Positions 36,010 through 49,125 of a stretch of DNA of 64,000 bases are shown in pieces. Both the position numbers and the translations under genes were made by a program. The stretch lies in contig CAJJDN010000129.1 in assembly GCA_905182985.1 (NCBI GenBank), positions 168,579 through 232,578 on the forward strand, written 5' to 3'. The first letter of the stretch is position 1. Every line of letters begins with the position of its first letter. Below the pieces are notes generated by a model. The model did not search any database, was not told the origin of the DNA, and worked only from the letters and a program-made list of their open reading frames with translations. Source of the stretch: Paramecium sonneborni (taxonomy: Eukaryota > Ciliophora > Oligohymenophorea > Peniculida > Parameciidae).

Positions 36010-36470
36010 CATATAATAAACTTAATTAGTAGAAGTTTGAGGTTTAAATTATTGGCTAAATTTCTCATAATTTTTCTTTCTAATTTTAAATGGTTTTTTC
36101 TTCTTCACTAATTTATTTTTTAATTTTTTTTAGGCTTCATTTGAATACTAATTTTACATAGAATAATCAGTCTCATATTTTTCTTGTGAATTAAAAATAT
36201 TTATTAGATGAATATTTTATTTTTTATTTCTTTTTAGATTTTAAAATATTCTTATCATTTCTTTATCTTAAAAAGATTTTATTTTTCTATAAATATCTAT
36301 AGTATTAAAATGTGAGAAAATTTAAAAATGGCTTGAATGGTGTAAAAACAGATAATGGCTCTCATGATATTTCTGGGTTAAAGCATCCTAACCACTTCCT
36401 AGTATAGAGTGTCTTATTCTTGCACATCTTCTTTTACACAAATTTTACTTCTTAAATTTTAAAATGTGAA
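36010..36470 (-). pseudogene. Relic of a Lys-rich protein gene
   Basis: Minus-strand blocks EVKFVQKKMCKNKTLYTRK, WLGCFNPEIS[stop]EPLSVF and, in a shifted frame, QKKLKNKLVKKKKPFKIRKK read like protein but carry a TGA at 36362-36364, again at a position where tryptophan would fit, and a frameshift. No start or end could be defined, so limits are approximate. 36471-36824 holds nothing recognisable. Confidence 0.25.
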
Positions 36471-36824
36471 AATTGAATATAAACTACTATCATGACTTTT
36501 TAATTTTATACTAAATATCACTAATAATTTTGTAAATAGCATTGCCAAAATAAATGCAGGAATATTATAAAACAACAATTTAATCATAATTGTAATTGTA
36601 GAAATTGATCTTTTTATTATTTTTTTCTTTGATTTTAAGGCCTTGTTACAATATTAAGATTAATTAGCATTCTAAATTGATAGCGTAATCATTTTATTAT
36701 TTTGCATTAATTGAAAAAATATTATACAAAAAGATAAATATCATTAATTTCTTTTATTTATTATTATCTTTTAATCTATACGATAACTATTGGTTATAAT
36801 TAAAAATAAATTTTAATTTAACAG

Positions 36825-37780
36825 ATGTCTACCATGTTATTAATCGAAACAATTAAAAGATAAGAGAAGAAGATAGATGATTTGAGATCTCAAATTAAAC
36901 GAAGTGGAAGTGTACAAAAGAGTAACCGAAACACACGTAGTGTTAAAAGTGAATATATTCAATGCAAAACTTCTAATAAGGCACCTGTAACACCTGTCTA
37001 AAAAATGAAAGAAAAGGATTAAACTATTAATATTCTAACTGAGAGACTTAATTAAGCCTTTTTAGTAGAAAATGAAGTAATATATCTTAAAAAATGCAAA
37101 GATGAAACATAAACTAAAAAAGTAAAAAGTACTGTTTAAGTGTCTTTACAATGAATTATAAAGTGAGGTTCAGAATTTGAAAAGCGAAATCCAACGATTG
37201 GCGACACCCTAGAAATACAAAAAAGTATTTTACTATTGATTTATATTACTAATAAAAATTCATTATCTAAGTATTTCAAAAACAGAGAACTCAATTAAAA
37301 CTAATATCAAAGAAAATATAACATTTTACAAAAGCTTAAATTCTCAACCAGAGTTCTCTAAATTAAAGGAAATCAATCGTATTTAAAATAAAAAACATCA
37401 CAAATCTTAATTATCTAAATAAACAATTTTTTCTTCATCTCATTCTATAAAAAAAACATCTTATTATACCTATATGAAACTTACTATTTAAAAGAAACCT
37501 TTATCTTAAAAAAAATGAAATTAAATGAAGGATTTTTTATTTTGGCTTACCAAAAAGTCAATTTATTTGAAGAAATCTAAAAAGTCAAATTTCATAGATA
37601 ATTAGAGTTTAAGGACATAAAAACTAGGATGAAAAACAAATAAAACTATAAAAAGCCATTTTAAAGCTTGATAAGTAAGTTTTAGCTAGAGTAATATAAG
37701 AATTTATAGAATGGAAGAACAGATAATTGAAAAACTTAGTATATAAATTTTCTTTTTTTTATTTACATGTTTTGAGAATG
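36825..37780 (+). CDS. Hypothetical coiled-coil protein; 3' structure unresolved
   Basis: From ATG 36825 (MSTMLLIETIKRQEKKIDDL) about 80 codons lead to a 25-nt intron (GTAATA...CAAAG), after which CLYNELQSEVQNLKSEIQR continues as a coiled coil. Beyond about 37225 a second intron must exist because of an in-frame TGA, but two alternative frames both look coding (FKNRELNQNQYQRKY or KTENSIKTNIKENIT), so the last exons are uncertain. The tail resembles LARVIQEFIEWKNRQ. Family unknown; a small cytoskeletal or basal-body protein is plausible from the coiled coil alone. Confidence 0.45.
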
Positions 37781-38229
37781 AATAAATAAAGATACATATA
37801 TAAAATATAAATATTTCACATACTCTAAAATGTAGATTTATTAAATTTTAAGTAATAAATATTAGATAGCCAATTTTAAGAGAATATTTTATTTATTGGA
37901 ATGATAAATTAGAAAATGATTAAAAACATTAAAAAATAGAAAGTTAAAAATAAAAGATTTATATTTATACATAATTAGAAGATAAACAATTAAAATTTAC
38001 AATTTTTTTGATGAAATAGATTAAATTAAAACAGACCCATGACATTTTGTTACTTTATAATTTGGTCAAAGTTGGTACTTTTACTATTCATTGTGAATGA
38101 AGGATTTTTCTGTTGGAAAAAGAGACAAACTTCTAAAAAAAGGAAAAACCATTTTAGATAAAAAAATTATTAAATAGATTAAAAATTGGTAAAAAGAAAT
38201 AGGTTAGTTCTTTTATATATTTAAATAAA
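37781..38229. other. Intergenic at the 3' side of the giant coiled-coil gene
   Basis: About 450 bp of AT-rich DNA with no supported gene. Fragments such as a Lys-rich open stretch near 38100-38200 are too short to call. Confidence 0.35.
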
Positions 38230-41200
38230 TCATTTTATTTTGGATAAATATCCAAAATTACTAGACATTACAATATTCCTTGATTGATCATCCCAACCTT
38301 TCATATTTAAGCTTTTCTCTAATTCTAATTGTAATTTATCATATTTTGTTTTCCATTCATCAATTTATTTCATCTAAAAATATATGATAAACTTTTACCT
38401 TTAATTAATTAAGTCTTGTGTTTTCATTAGCAAGTAATGCACACTTATTCTCTAATTCTACTATTCTTCTATTTTTATCATCTAAAACTGATGATTCTAA
38501 TCTACTAGTATCCTCTTTAACTACCTCTTTCATAAATGATACTTCTCTTTGATATGACATTAACTCATTCTTTAAATTTTCAATTTCTTGATCTTAATTT
38601 TTAATTGTTTAAACCAAAATTTAGATTTCTTCGAACATATTATTGTTCTTTGTTTACAAATTTTTATATTCTGAATTATTTTGAAGTGAAGTTTATTGAT
38701 TTTCTAATAATCTTATTTTTTGTAATAATTATTCCTCTTTTTTTTGTGCTCTTACAAGATTATTTTCTAAAGTCATAACCTTTACGTTTAAGGAATCTGC
38801 CAAAGATTAATTTTTTGATTAATTCAATTACATTAATAATTGTTCTTCTTTGCTTGAAAACTATTGTAATTAATCTTCTAAATCATGAATATATGTTTCA
38901 AATTTATTGATTTTTTATTAAAGAGATTGATTGGTATATTTTAACTAATTAATTTGCTCATTTTTTGATTTAATTTCTTGTTTCAATGTATTTATTTCAT
39001 TATTTAATTATTATTAAACTTACTCTATTTATCTTTTAGTGTCTAATGATAATCTTTCTACACTCATTCTTTCTGTTTTAATATGAATGTCATCAACAGA
39101 TGATTATAATTATTTCCGTAGCTCTTCATTTTATTTTTCCCATTTCTAATTTAACTAATTTAATTAATAAAAAAATTTACATTTTTTTCCTTTTTATAAT
39201 TTTCTATCATAGTCTCTAAATCTTCAGTTAACTCTTTAATTTTCTCATTTGCTTACATTAATTTTTAATCATATTTTTCTTATTAAATCAAAATTTCTTC
39301 CTTCATCTATCTATTTTTCACTTCTAATTAGCTCAAATAAGCTGCTTTATCATTTAATTATAAAGAGAATCTTTAATTTTCTTTTGACAATTTTTATTCG
39401 TTTTATTCTAATTCAACATGATATTTAGATTTGATTTCTTTTAATTCGTATTAAATTTTTTCTAATTATTAATTAAGAGATTGCTTTTCATACTTAAGTT
39501 CCTTAATTTCATTTTCATATTTACGTTGATTTAATTTAAGTTTCTCTTCTAAATCTATAATAAATCTATTTTATAGATCTGATGAATCATTTGTCTATTT
39601 TGTTATTTAATTCTCCAAATTAGTTATACGAGTTTAGTATTTTTTTATTAATTAATTTGCTTAGATTAATTCTTATTATATGTTTTCCTTTTATTTAATT
39701 GAATTTCTATATTCAATATCTTACTCAGTATTTTTTAATTATTTTGTTCTTTTATTCTATTCAGACAATTAATCAATCTCTTTATAAAGCAGAATTTTCT
39801 CATCTTCCATTTATAAATTTAATTAATCCAATTATTATTATAATTTTCTATTATTTTGTTCTAAAATCAAAATTTATTTGTTTTTCAATTCAATATCACC
39901 ATTATTCATTGATTTACCTAATTTCTCATTTTCAAGTTATTACTACAATTACCTAATTCTATCTTCCATTTCACTAATTATTTTATATGAACTAGTTTTA
40001 GTTTATCGAGATTACTGAGATAATTTATCGTCTTATTCATTCTATAACTGTTTTCTTACTGTAATCAATTCTTATTAAATTTAAAATTTCTGTTGATTTA
40101 ATAAATTGACTTAATTATTAAGACTTAGTATCTTACTATTTAATTCTTCAATTTATCTACTGTTATTTGAAGTAGACTGTCTAGGCTATTAATCACTATA
40201 TCTTGGCTTATTTTCATAAATATTTTGAGTTACTTTATTTTATAACTCAGATATCTACACTTATAATCCAGTAATCTAATTAAGATATTCTGAATTCATT
40301 TGTGTAATTTAAGTATTCTAATCTGATAACTCTTTCAATCTTTCATTCAGAGAAATTATTTCTTCTGAATGTTTACCCAATTATTCATCTAAAGTTTACT
40401 TAATAATTATTAAATCTTTGATTTGCAATTAATCTGTACTCTTTTAATTATTCAGTTGAGTTATTTAAGTCATCAATTACTAATTTAATTCACTTAATTT
40501 ATATATCTATTTATCTTAATCCTTATAAAAATTAGAGTTATCTTTTTGTACTAATAATAATTACTGCTAAATTTAATTATTTATGATATTAAGCTTTTCA
40601 ATCTAAGCTAAATAATCATCAATCAAAACTTCTTATTACTATTATTTTTTCTAATAAACCTCAACTTAACTTATTAATCTCACATTTTCTTATTCTATTT
40701 TTTTAAACGAAAGATCATGCTCCAATTAAGTTCTCAAATATTAATCTTTGTATCTATTCTCTAATTATTTTTATTTTTCATCAAAATCTTAAATCTCTTT
40801 ATTTAATTATTTGTTATTTAATTATAACACTTGCAATTAACTAATTAATTTAACATTTTCTTCTTAAGCTATTTATAACTCTATCAATATTTTTTCTTAA
40901 GATAATTCAGAAGTATTGCTTTTGAATTACTAAGTTTTAATTGTATTTGTTGTTATTTGGATGTTTTAGTTTTATTAATGGGTATCGATACATTCTTTGT
41001 CTGATCTAGCTGTTAAAACTCTATTCAAATTTGTTTATAATTAATTATTGTCCTCCTTTAATTTTTATATTAAGTCTTACCATTCTCTTTTTGATTATTA
41101 AAATTAAAATAATTAATTTTACAATTAGTTATTCAAGCTAATATTATATAATTAATAATTTACTCTTATTATTATAGTTTTTCTTCACGCAATTGCTTTT

Positions 41201-44200
41201 GCAATATTTCTACTTGGTTCTACCATTTCTAAACATCAGTTTTAGATTCTTTGTATGCATTCAATTATTGATTAAAATGTTCTAATTACATCTTTAAATT
41301 TTAATTTTCTTAATTTCTTAAAGAAAGTATCTATGAATTTTCATTCATATCACTTAAATATTATTACTTTTATTGTGCAAGACTGTTTTATAAAGATTTA
41401 ACTTATTCTTAACTACTTTCAAATTTGAAAAGAATATTTTAATATTATTCATTGAGAATCTATAATTGGTTATTTAATTACTATTAATTTTAATTACTTA
41501 ATTATTATTATTTTTCTAATTTAATTGATAACTCTTCTATCTGTTATTAATATTATAATTATATATTTTAATTGATTATTGTCTTATTTTACTCAATTTA
41601 AATTTACTCAAATTTTACAAGTTTCTCTCTTACTTAAGTTACTTCTGTATTTAATTTTGTAATTTTACTTTCATAAAGTTACTCTGTGACTTAAGCCTAT
41701 TATAATTATGATTTTAATTCTTAAATCTCTAATTCTAATTTCAGTTTTTATTATGATAAATCATTATTGTTTTTCTTTATGTCCTGATATTCTTATTAGA
41801 GCATTTATTATATTTATTCTTATTAATAAGTTATTTATTTAACTTCAGATTACTTCTATCTAACAATGGATTATTCAGATTTAAGATTATTTTATAATCT
41901 ATCAATAATACTTTTTAGCTCAAAAATTTAATTATCTTTAGCATTTTATGAATCATTCAATTCTTATATGTACTCTCTCTGTTTTTTTATTTCATTTTAA
42001 AGTTCATTAATTCTTTATGCTTAATTATTCAATTACTATTCTTATTCTTCGGATTTTTATTATAAATCATGATTTTCAGATTGTAAATTTTACATATTGG
42101 ACTCATAAGTTTTCAAACTCATTGTGTTTAATCTTTCATTAATTTAAATATCTAAAAGTAAGTAAAATAGTAATACCATTTTATTATGATGAATTTTTCA
42201 TTTAGGATAGTTCAAGTTACAATAGTTCAATTTTGGAATTAGCTTACGATAAATCCTATCTTAATTGAGTAGAAACTTATTATTCACTTTATAAATTTAA
42301 TTTAGTTTATTTCAATTCCTACTATAAGATCATAATAGATTGATTTAATAGATTTTTCTACTGTTATTCCTCTTATGATTATCTCAATATTTATTTTGTT
42401 TCGCTAATTTGAGGTTATACAATTGAAATAATTTGTTAATTAGTAGATTATAATTTAAATGAGATTTCATTCATGTTTTAAACATAAGAAATGATTTCTT
42501 ATTAAGGTTCTTCAACTTAACTTTTTTTTCCACTCATTCGATGAGTTGAACTTCTAATACTTTTAGTAAAACATTATTATACTGGTTTGAGTTAAGCAAC
42601 ATTTTGATTCTCTCCTTATCTTTTTTCTACTTATGATTTAAGTTCAGAAATTAATGAAGCTTATTATTATATCATATCAAGAGAATTTTGTCTAATTTTT
42701 AATTACTCTTCTAGTTCTAAAATTTAATCTTTGTGATTCTATAATTCTTTTTTTAGTTAAATAATAAACTTATCCTTTTCATTCATGATTAATTCTAAAT
42801 TTTCTGCTTTTTCAATAGCTTCAGCCTAATTTGTTTGATTACGTTCAATAATATCAAATTTTGAGATTAATTCTTCTAAATGTTCTTATAATTATATAAT
42901 TTAATTATCTTTTTCCATAATAGTTCTATTGGCCTGCATTCTAATATTAGTGATTTCATTATTTTTCTTCATTAATTGATCATTTAATGCAGTAATTTGC
43001 ACACTAAAATCAATTACTGAAGCATCTTATCTTACATTGATTTTATTTTCCCTCATTTATTCTATTTCTTTTTAAAGTTAAATTACTTACTATTCATAAT
43101 GTTCTTACAATTATTATATTTCCACATTTTTAGCATTTTCCTTAATATTACTATTCCTTAAACTATTCTCTTATAAAGCTTGATATTGTTTATTCAATAA
43201 ATCAAAATCTTGTTTTAGTTTATCATATTCTAATATAATCTATTCTTTATATTTTGTTTATTATTATGCTGCAAATAATTATTATGCCATAGTTTCTATT
43301 TATTATTATTGATCTTTGTATCTTTCTGCCCAACTCTCAAGTTCAACATCGTGAGATTTTAATAAATCCTAGAACCTCTCTGATTCATCCTTATTTTGTG
43401 TTTTGAGCATATTAATTCTTGTGTTTAAAATATTAATATCATTATTTAGATCTTTAACTTATTATTTCAATTTTATATTCTCTTAAGATAATTACCATTC
43501 TTAATTTGATAATTGTTTTTAGAGTTATTAAATTCTATTCTTTAATTCAATCTCAATCTATTTAAATTTAGAGATCTCCAAATCTTTTTCCTTTAATTAA
43601 AAATCATCAATCAATTTCAAATCTTCATTCTACTCATTTATTCTTTTTAATTCAAGTGTAGCTTATTTAAATAAACCATCTAATCTTTCAACTTCTTTAT
43701 TTAATTTAATTATTTCTGAATTCTTTACAGTAATTTCATTTCTAATATCTGTATCTTTCATCTTTTATTAATTTGTTATTTATAAAATCTCCTTTTTCAA
43801 ACCTTCTTTAGCTACTCTCTCTAAACTTAATTCTTTCTCTAATGCTTCCTTATTACCACCCAAACTTTACAATTATTATTACAATTCAAACACTTTCGCA
43901 TCATACTCAATTTGTTTCTCTTTTATAAATGCAAACAATTCTAATATAATCAATTTTATATTTTACCTTCCTTACTACTTTACAATCCATTTATCTACAA
44001 ATAAGCCTACTCTGATTTTGTCTAACCATGTTAATGTAATTCTCGAACCTTTTAATCAAAATCTCTTAACTAAGCTTATGCAGTTACTAATTATGTATGT
44101 AAAGATTCCTTTTCACCACTCACCTACCTTAATTAATTTGATAATTAATCTATTTGCAATTGAAAATGTTATTCCTATGCAACCAATTAAGATAAATAGG

Positions 44201-45752
44201 ATTACTCCTAATTTTTAAAAAGATTCTAAAACTTTTTTTCATTTTCAGCAATAATGGTTAAATATTACTGAGTTATTCTTTATGAATCCTGCTATCCTTA
44301 ATCACTCAACTACTTATACTTATCATTCCAAAATTTATCTAATTATGCTAATTATTTTTTGTGCTCTTCTACTGTTTTATCAAGCATTTATTTGTTTTAA
44401 GAAAGTAATCTATTTGATTAGACTTCATTATCTTTATGAATTTCACCTTACCTTTATTCGAACTATTAAATCATCGAGTCTATTTATTTGGTTGTTGTAC
44501 TCTTATATTAATTAAATTACTACTCACTTGATTCTAGTTATTATTACTTAACAGCTAAATCAGTCTTCAATTTACTTATTTCTATATTCAATTTATTAAT
44601 TTATGCATCTGCTTATGATTTTTATTCACTAAATTATTAATGTTTTTGAGCTATTTATTATTGTAAATTAATAATTTCTTATTTTAATTATTAGTTTTCT
44701 TTTTACATTGCCTATGCAAATTAAGTACTTTATTATTATTAAATACTTAAATCTCTTGAAAGATTCTAAACTTTTACTTAGAAATCTTCTTTTGTTCTTC
44801 CAAATTGATTTTATTCTTTCTCTGCTTACAATTAAAGTTCATTTAATCTTCCCATCATTTCCTATATTTTTTATTAATATTGATGGCTAACTTATTCAAA
44901 ATGTTAATTATTAGCTTAAATTTCTTATTTCTTTTGTACTATTTCCTAATTAGCCTTTTCAAGCAAAGCAGTTTTATTACTAATTTCTTGATTAAGTTAA
45001 TCAATCCTCATTTATGCTTAAGATTAAAATTGATTAAGTTTATCATTATATTCTTGTAATTGTTTTTTAGACAAGGCTTCTAATTAAGATATCTAATTGT
45101 TTTTAGCAATATTTGAAGTTTCTATTTTTTATTATTATTGATAGATCTCATTCTTTTTAGATGTAAGATCTTTATTAAGTTGATCAATCTCTTATTTTTT
45201 AATAACCAATTCTTAATGTAATTGTTCTATTTATTTTTGAGATTAGACTGAAATTGTTCTCAATTTATCATTTAAATCATCTATGACTCTTTTGGCATTA
45301 GCATCTTATTAAACAAGTTGTTAGGATTTGGCTACATTCAAATTTTCAGCATTTTTCTATAACAACAAAATTTCATGTTTTGCAGCCTACAATTCATTTG
45401 ATGTTTTATCAAAGGCAGTGGTTTTTAGTTTCAATTCTTATGATAATTAGTCTACTCTCAATTGATATTATTATTTAACGATATTCAATTATTCATTAGC
45501 ATGATCTAATTGTCTTTTGAATTGTTATTCAGAATTAGTAAACTACTAAGTTTTAATGGATAAATCTTATGAAACCTTTTGTAATTGTTAATTCAATTAT
45601 AATTATGATTATTTGAAAGCTTGTTCTTACATTTATAGTCTTTGATTAAGTTATTATACTTCATTAAGAGAAGCTTTAACTTGCATCTCAAGTTATTGAT
45701 TTCTTTGATAAATCGCTCTAATTTCTTCCTACTATAACGGAGTGTAGCTCAT
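38230..45752 (-). CDS. Giant coiled-coil protein, 2464 aa, five introns
   Basis: One continuous frame from ATG 45752 to TGA 38230-38232 after removal of five introns (26, 25, 26, 26 and 25 nt; one at 39155-39180); the remaining 7395 nt are exactly 2465 codons. Almost the entire protein is heptad-repeat coiled coil rich in Gln, Glu, Lys, Leu and Asn, with few prolines, a short Ser/Arg linker (SIRSSTHRMSGKKS) near residue 1170 and another near residue 1840 (NKPRYSDQQPRQSTSNNSR). No membrane anchor, ATPase or GRIP domain was seen. Such rods in ciliates are usually basal-body, centrin-scaffold, striated-fibre or Golgi tethers; which one cannot be told. About a quarter of residues are Gln, mostly TAA/TAG codons, so standard-code gene finders shred it. 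Confidence 0.85.
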
Positions 45753-45884
45753 CTTCAATTAAATTTATTTGTTAATGAAATTTAAATTAGTTAAAACAAT
45801 AATTTTAGTATGTCAATAAATAATTTAAAGATGTTAGTATTGAAAAGACATAATACAATTTGAATATATATATAATTAATATAT

Positions 45885-47104
45885 ATGGAATATACCTACT
45901 ACTTGTTTTATAATTCTGGAAGTGGTGGAAATAGAGGATAGCAATTCTTAGAACTTGATGTAAACTCAATTATATGATAGTAAAAAGAGCTTAGTTTCAA
46001 CATAAAGGAGAGTATTTGTAGAGTGAAATTTTACAATATTTGTAATAGTACATCAAGAGAAGCAGGATTATAGCAAATAATGAAATAATAAGTAGATGAT
46101 ATCTATGTTGTAATGGCAGGAGGAGATGGATCAATAATGTGGATAGTGGAATTGTTATTAATGCATGAAGTTAATATACATAAATGTATTTTAATTCCAT
46201 TTCCTTTTGGAACTGGAAATGATTTTGCAAACACTTTAGGATGGGGCACTTCTGTACCTCATGATGTTATAGGTATAGACAATTAAGTGTTGAAAGGATA
46301 TGTTGAATAATGGAATTCAGGTGTTGAATCATATTTTGATGTTTGGGATGTTGAAATCAAACTATAAGATGTATCTAGATATATTCATATAAAAAGATTG
46401 GATTTATTAGTGAAATTAAGAGAAATGAAAATGGAGTTGGTGAAGTTAAACTATAATTATAAGATCAAAGATATTATAAATAAATGATCAATTATTTTAG
46501 CATAGGAGTTGATGCAAGAATTGGATTTGGTTTTGATAAAAATAGAACGCCTTATCAATGTTGTAACAAATTTGTTTATTGTTGGGAAGGCTTTAAAAAG
46601 ATGTTTCTTAAAACACCTAAAGTTAATCAATCTATTGAAAATATCCATCATATTAATGATGATGACAATTTAGAAAATGGATTAATCTAAAAATTTAAAG
46701 ATTAAATTGTTGTTCCTGGAAATCCAGTTAATTTACTATGTTTGAATATTAACTCTTATGCAGGAGGCTTGAAAAATATATGGATAAATGCTTCACAAAG
46801 TTAAGTTAAGGTATATTCTAATATCCCTTCTTTTTCTGATGGACTGTTAGAAATTCTCTCATTTAATTCCATTTTAGGATTAGGATCTGAAAGATTAATT
46901 CCAGGATAGGCTACCAGATTAAGTCAAAGTGGAGGACCATTAAAATTAAATTTCAAATAAAATGAACATCTTCGTACTTATTTCTAAATTGATGGCTAAT
47001 ACTATTCAATCACAAACCCCAGTTCCGTTCTAATTAGATCATGCTAATCATTGCCATAAGGAAAAATACGTGTCTTGATTAATAAATAAGGTCTACTTAA
47101 ATGA
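45885..47104 (+). CDS. Diacylglycerol kinase, 390 aa, two introns
   Basis: Catalytic domain signatures in order: FYNSGSGGNRGQQFL at the N-terminus, GGDGS in VVMAGGDGSIMW, PFGTGNDFANTLGWG, then the accessory domain with NYFSIGVDARIGFGFDKNR, CLNINSYAGGLK and FSDGLLEI. It phosphorylates diacylglycerol to phosphatidic acid. There is no C1 or EF-hand region, so this is a minimal, single-domain DGK. Introns are 21 nt (GTAAAC...GATAG, among the shortest in the window) and 26 nt (GTATCT...AAAAAG); the rest is exactly 391 codons. Its stop is only 30 bp from the stop of the convergent ABC transporter gene, and its start 132 bp from the giant coiled-coil gene. Confidence 0.92.
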
Positions 47105-47134
47105 AATATTGCATTTTATATACAAAATAAAAAT

Positions 47135-49003
47135 TCATTATAATCTTTCCCTTAATCCTTTTAAAAAGAAATATGCAAAAATTCTTAACCCAATGATGAA
47201 TCCAATAAGAATATATATACAATTCCACATTCCTATATGAAAGTCATATAAATTTTTGGGGTCAATTTAGAAACTGCGATGAGTGTATTCATTCAAAGAT
47301 ATTGCCTCATAAGCATATCTAACAGGACTCAGATATTATAACCATCCAAACCATACTGGGAAATTCTTAGAATTAGCCATATATCCAGATAGTAAGATAA
47401 CAGGCATCATAATAATTGGTACTGCTGTTAATGCTAATTTAATATCCCTAAATGCACAACCAGCCATTAAACCCATAGAATTTGCACAAATACAGAGTAA
47501 AATGCAAATAAAAAAGTTGATTATGACTATTGAGACATCATAATCGTTATAACTAATCATCCAATAAGATATTATTTAGAGGATAAGAGGTTAAAGTATG
47601 CAGAATGGGACTTCAACAAATTATTTGCCAATAAAATATGATAATGCTGAATATAATTTGGAATTTTCTTCTCTTAAAAATACTTCTCTTTCAACAGCAA
47701 ACCCTAAAACTACTTGCATCATACAACCAATAGCAAAATTGACACATAAGAAATATAACGATCCTGAAATATTTCTAATATCTGAGATCGTTTCTGAATT
47801 CTTTGCCGCCTCCCAAAATACTCCTCCATGTAATAATCCTTAAAATATTGCTGATCCAATTCTGGCTTTCATTTACATATCATCTCTACTAAAATTTACA
47901 AAACATCTTTTTGTGAGTAATCCAATTTAATATGCTATTGTAGTTTCTAATGATTTGTATATTATAGCAGACTAATTACGATTATCAATTTCTTATTTTA
48001 TTTAATTTGCTAATTGCTATTCATAATTTTCAAAATAAATAGGATATGATTCCACATTTTTAGGATCTTCACTATGAGTAATCGATAATAAATAATCCAT
48101 AGGATTTGAGTGAGTAGGACATTCATAACCAAAAGATTTGAAATAATTAATTATTTTACTTCTATCTCCTTAATAAATTAGTTTCCCTTACACTAATAAC
48201 ATTATTCTATCAAACAATAAAAAAATATCTGAACTTGGTTAATGTATAGTAAAAATTATAGTTTTATCTTGATCTTTGCACAATAATTGTAATTAATGAC
48301 TAAATGATTAAGAAGATTCATTACATAATTTAAAAAGCAGTAAATGAATCCAACCCAGAAGTTGGTTCGTCTAAAAGAATCACACTTGGATTAGAAACTA
48401 ATTCATAACCTATAGATGTTCTTTTTCTTTCACCTCCACTTATACCTTTTACCATTGCACCCCCAACTCTACTATTCTAACATTTCTCCAATCTCATATT
48501 CTTTATTGTTTCTTAAACTCTTGCTATTTTAGTTTCTTCATCGTTGTATTTTAAACTAGATACAAAAGTGAAAGCTTCTTTAGGAGTCATAGTTTCCAAT
48601 AAAACATCATTTTACATTACATAAGATGCAAACTAGCTAAATTTTTCATAATTATATTTATCCTGATTTGCATACAATTCTCCAGTCAGCTTACATTACT
48701 TATTGTTTATTATTCTACAGGCTAAAACATTTAAAAGAGATGTCTTTCCTGCTCCAGAACTTCCTAATATTGCTGTAATCTATCCTCCTGGACAGATTCC
48801 TGATACATGATCTAAAATCACTCTTTCATCTAATATTATATTTTATATGGTTTACTTTTCCCATTTTAAACTTTATAGTGGATATCATCAAAAGCCAAAT
48901 CTACTCCTTTTCTATTCTAGAGGGTTCTTGATGAAACATTAGTCGTAGCAGATTTCACAATCTTCAATCCTTTCATTTCTTAATCAGGGTGTATTTTTTA
49001 CAT
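47135..49003 (-). CDS. ABCG-type half-transporter, 605 aa, two introns
   Basis: Nucleotide-binding domain first, as in the ABCG/White family: Walker [12 protein letters not shown]-loop SYVMQNDVL, signature [15 protein letters not shown], Walker [16 protein letters not shown]-loop TIHQPSSD. It is followed by a membrane domain with about six helices ([26 protein letters not shown]..., SLNEYTH) and the ABCG EVPF/GGxFW-like elements ([18 protein letters not shown]). It must dimerise; ABCGs export lipids, sterols or xenobiotics. Introns of 26 and 25 nt leave exactly 606 codons. It is a paralogue of the gene at 51297-54389, on the same strand with one gene between. Confidence 0.92.
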
Positions 49004-49125
49004 ATTATTAAAATTAGAATTGAGTTTATAATAAATAATTAATTTTGGGAAAGTGGGAATTCTTAAATTAAATATATAAATTTAAGAATTCGTGAATTTT
49101 TATAATTATAAACTTTAAATTAATT

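Noticed and set aside
44018..44890. Several short plus-strand ORFs
   Set aside because: All are antisense to the giant coiled-coil gene, whose frame is continuous for 2465 codons.
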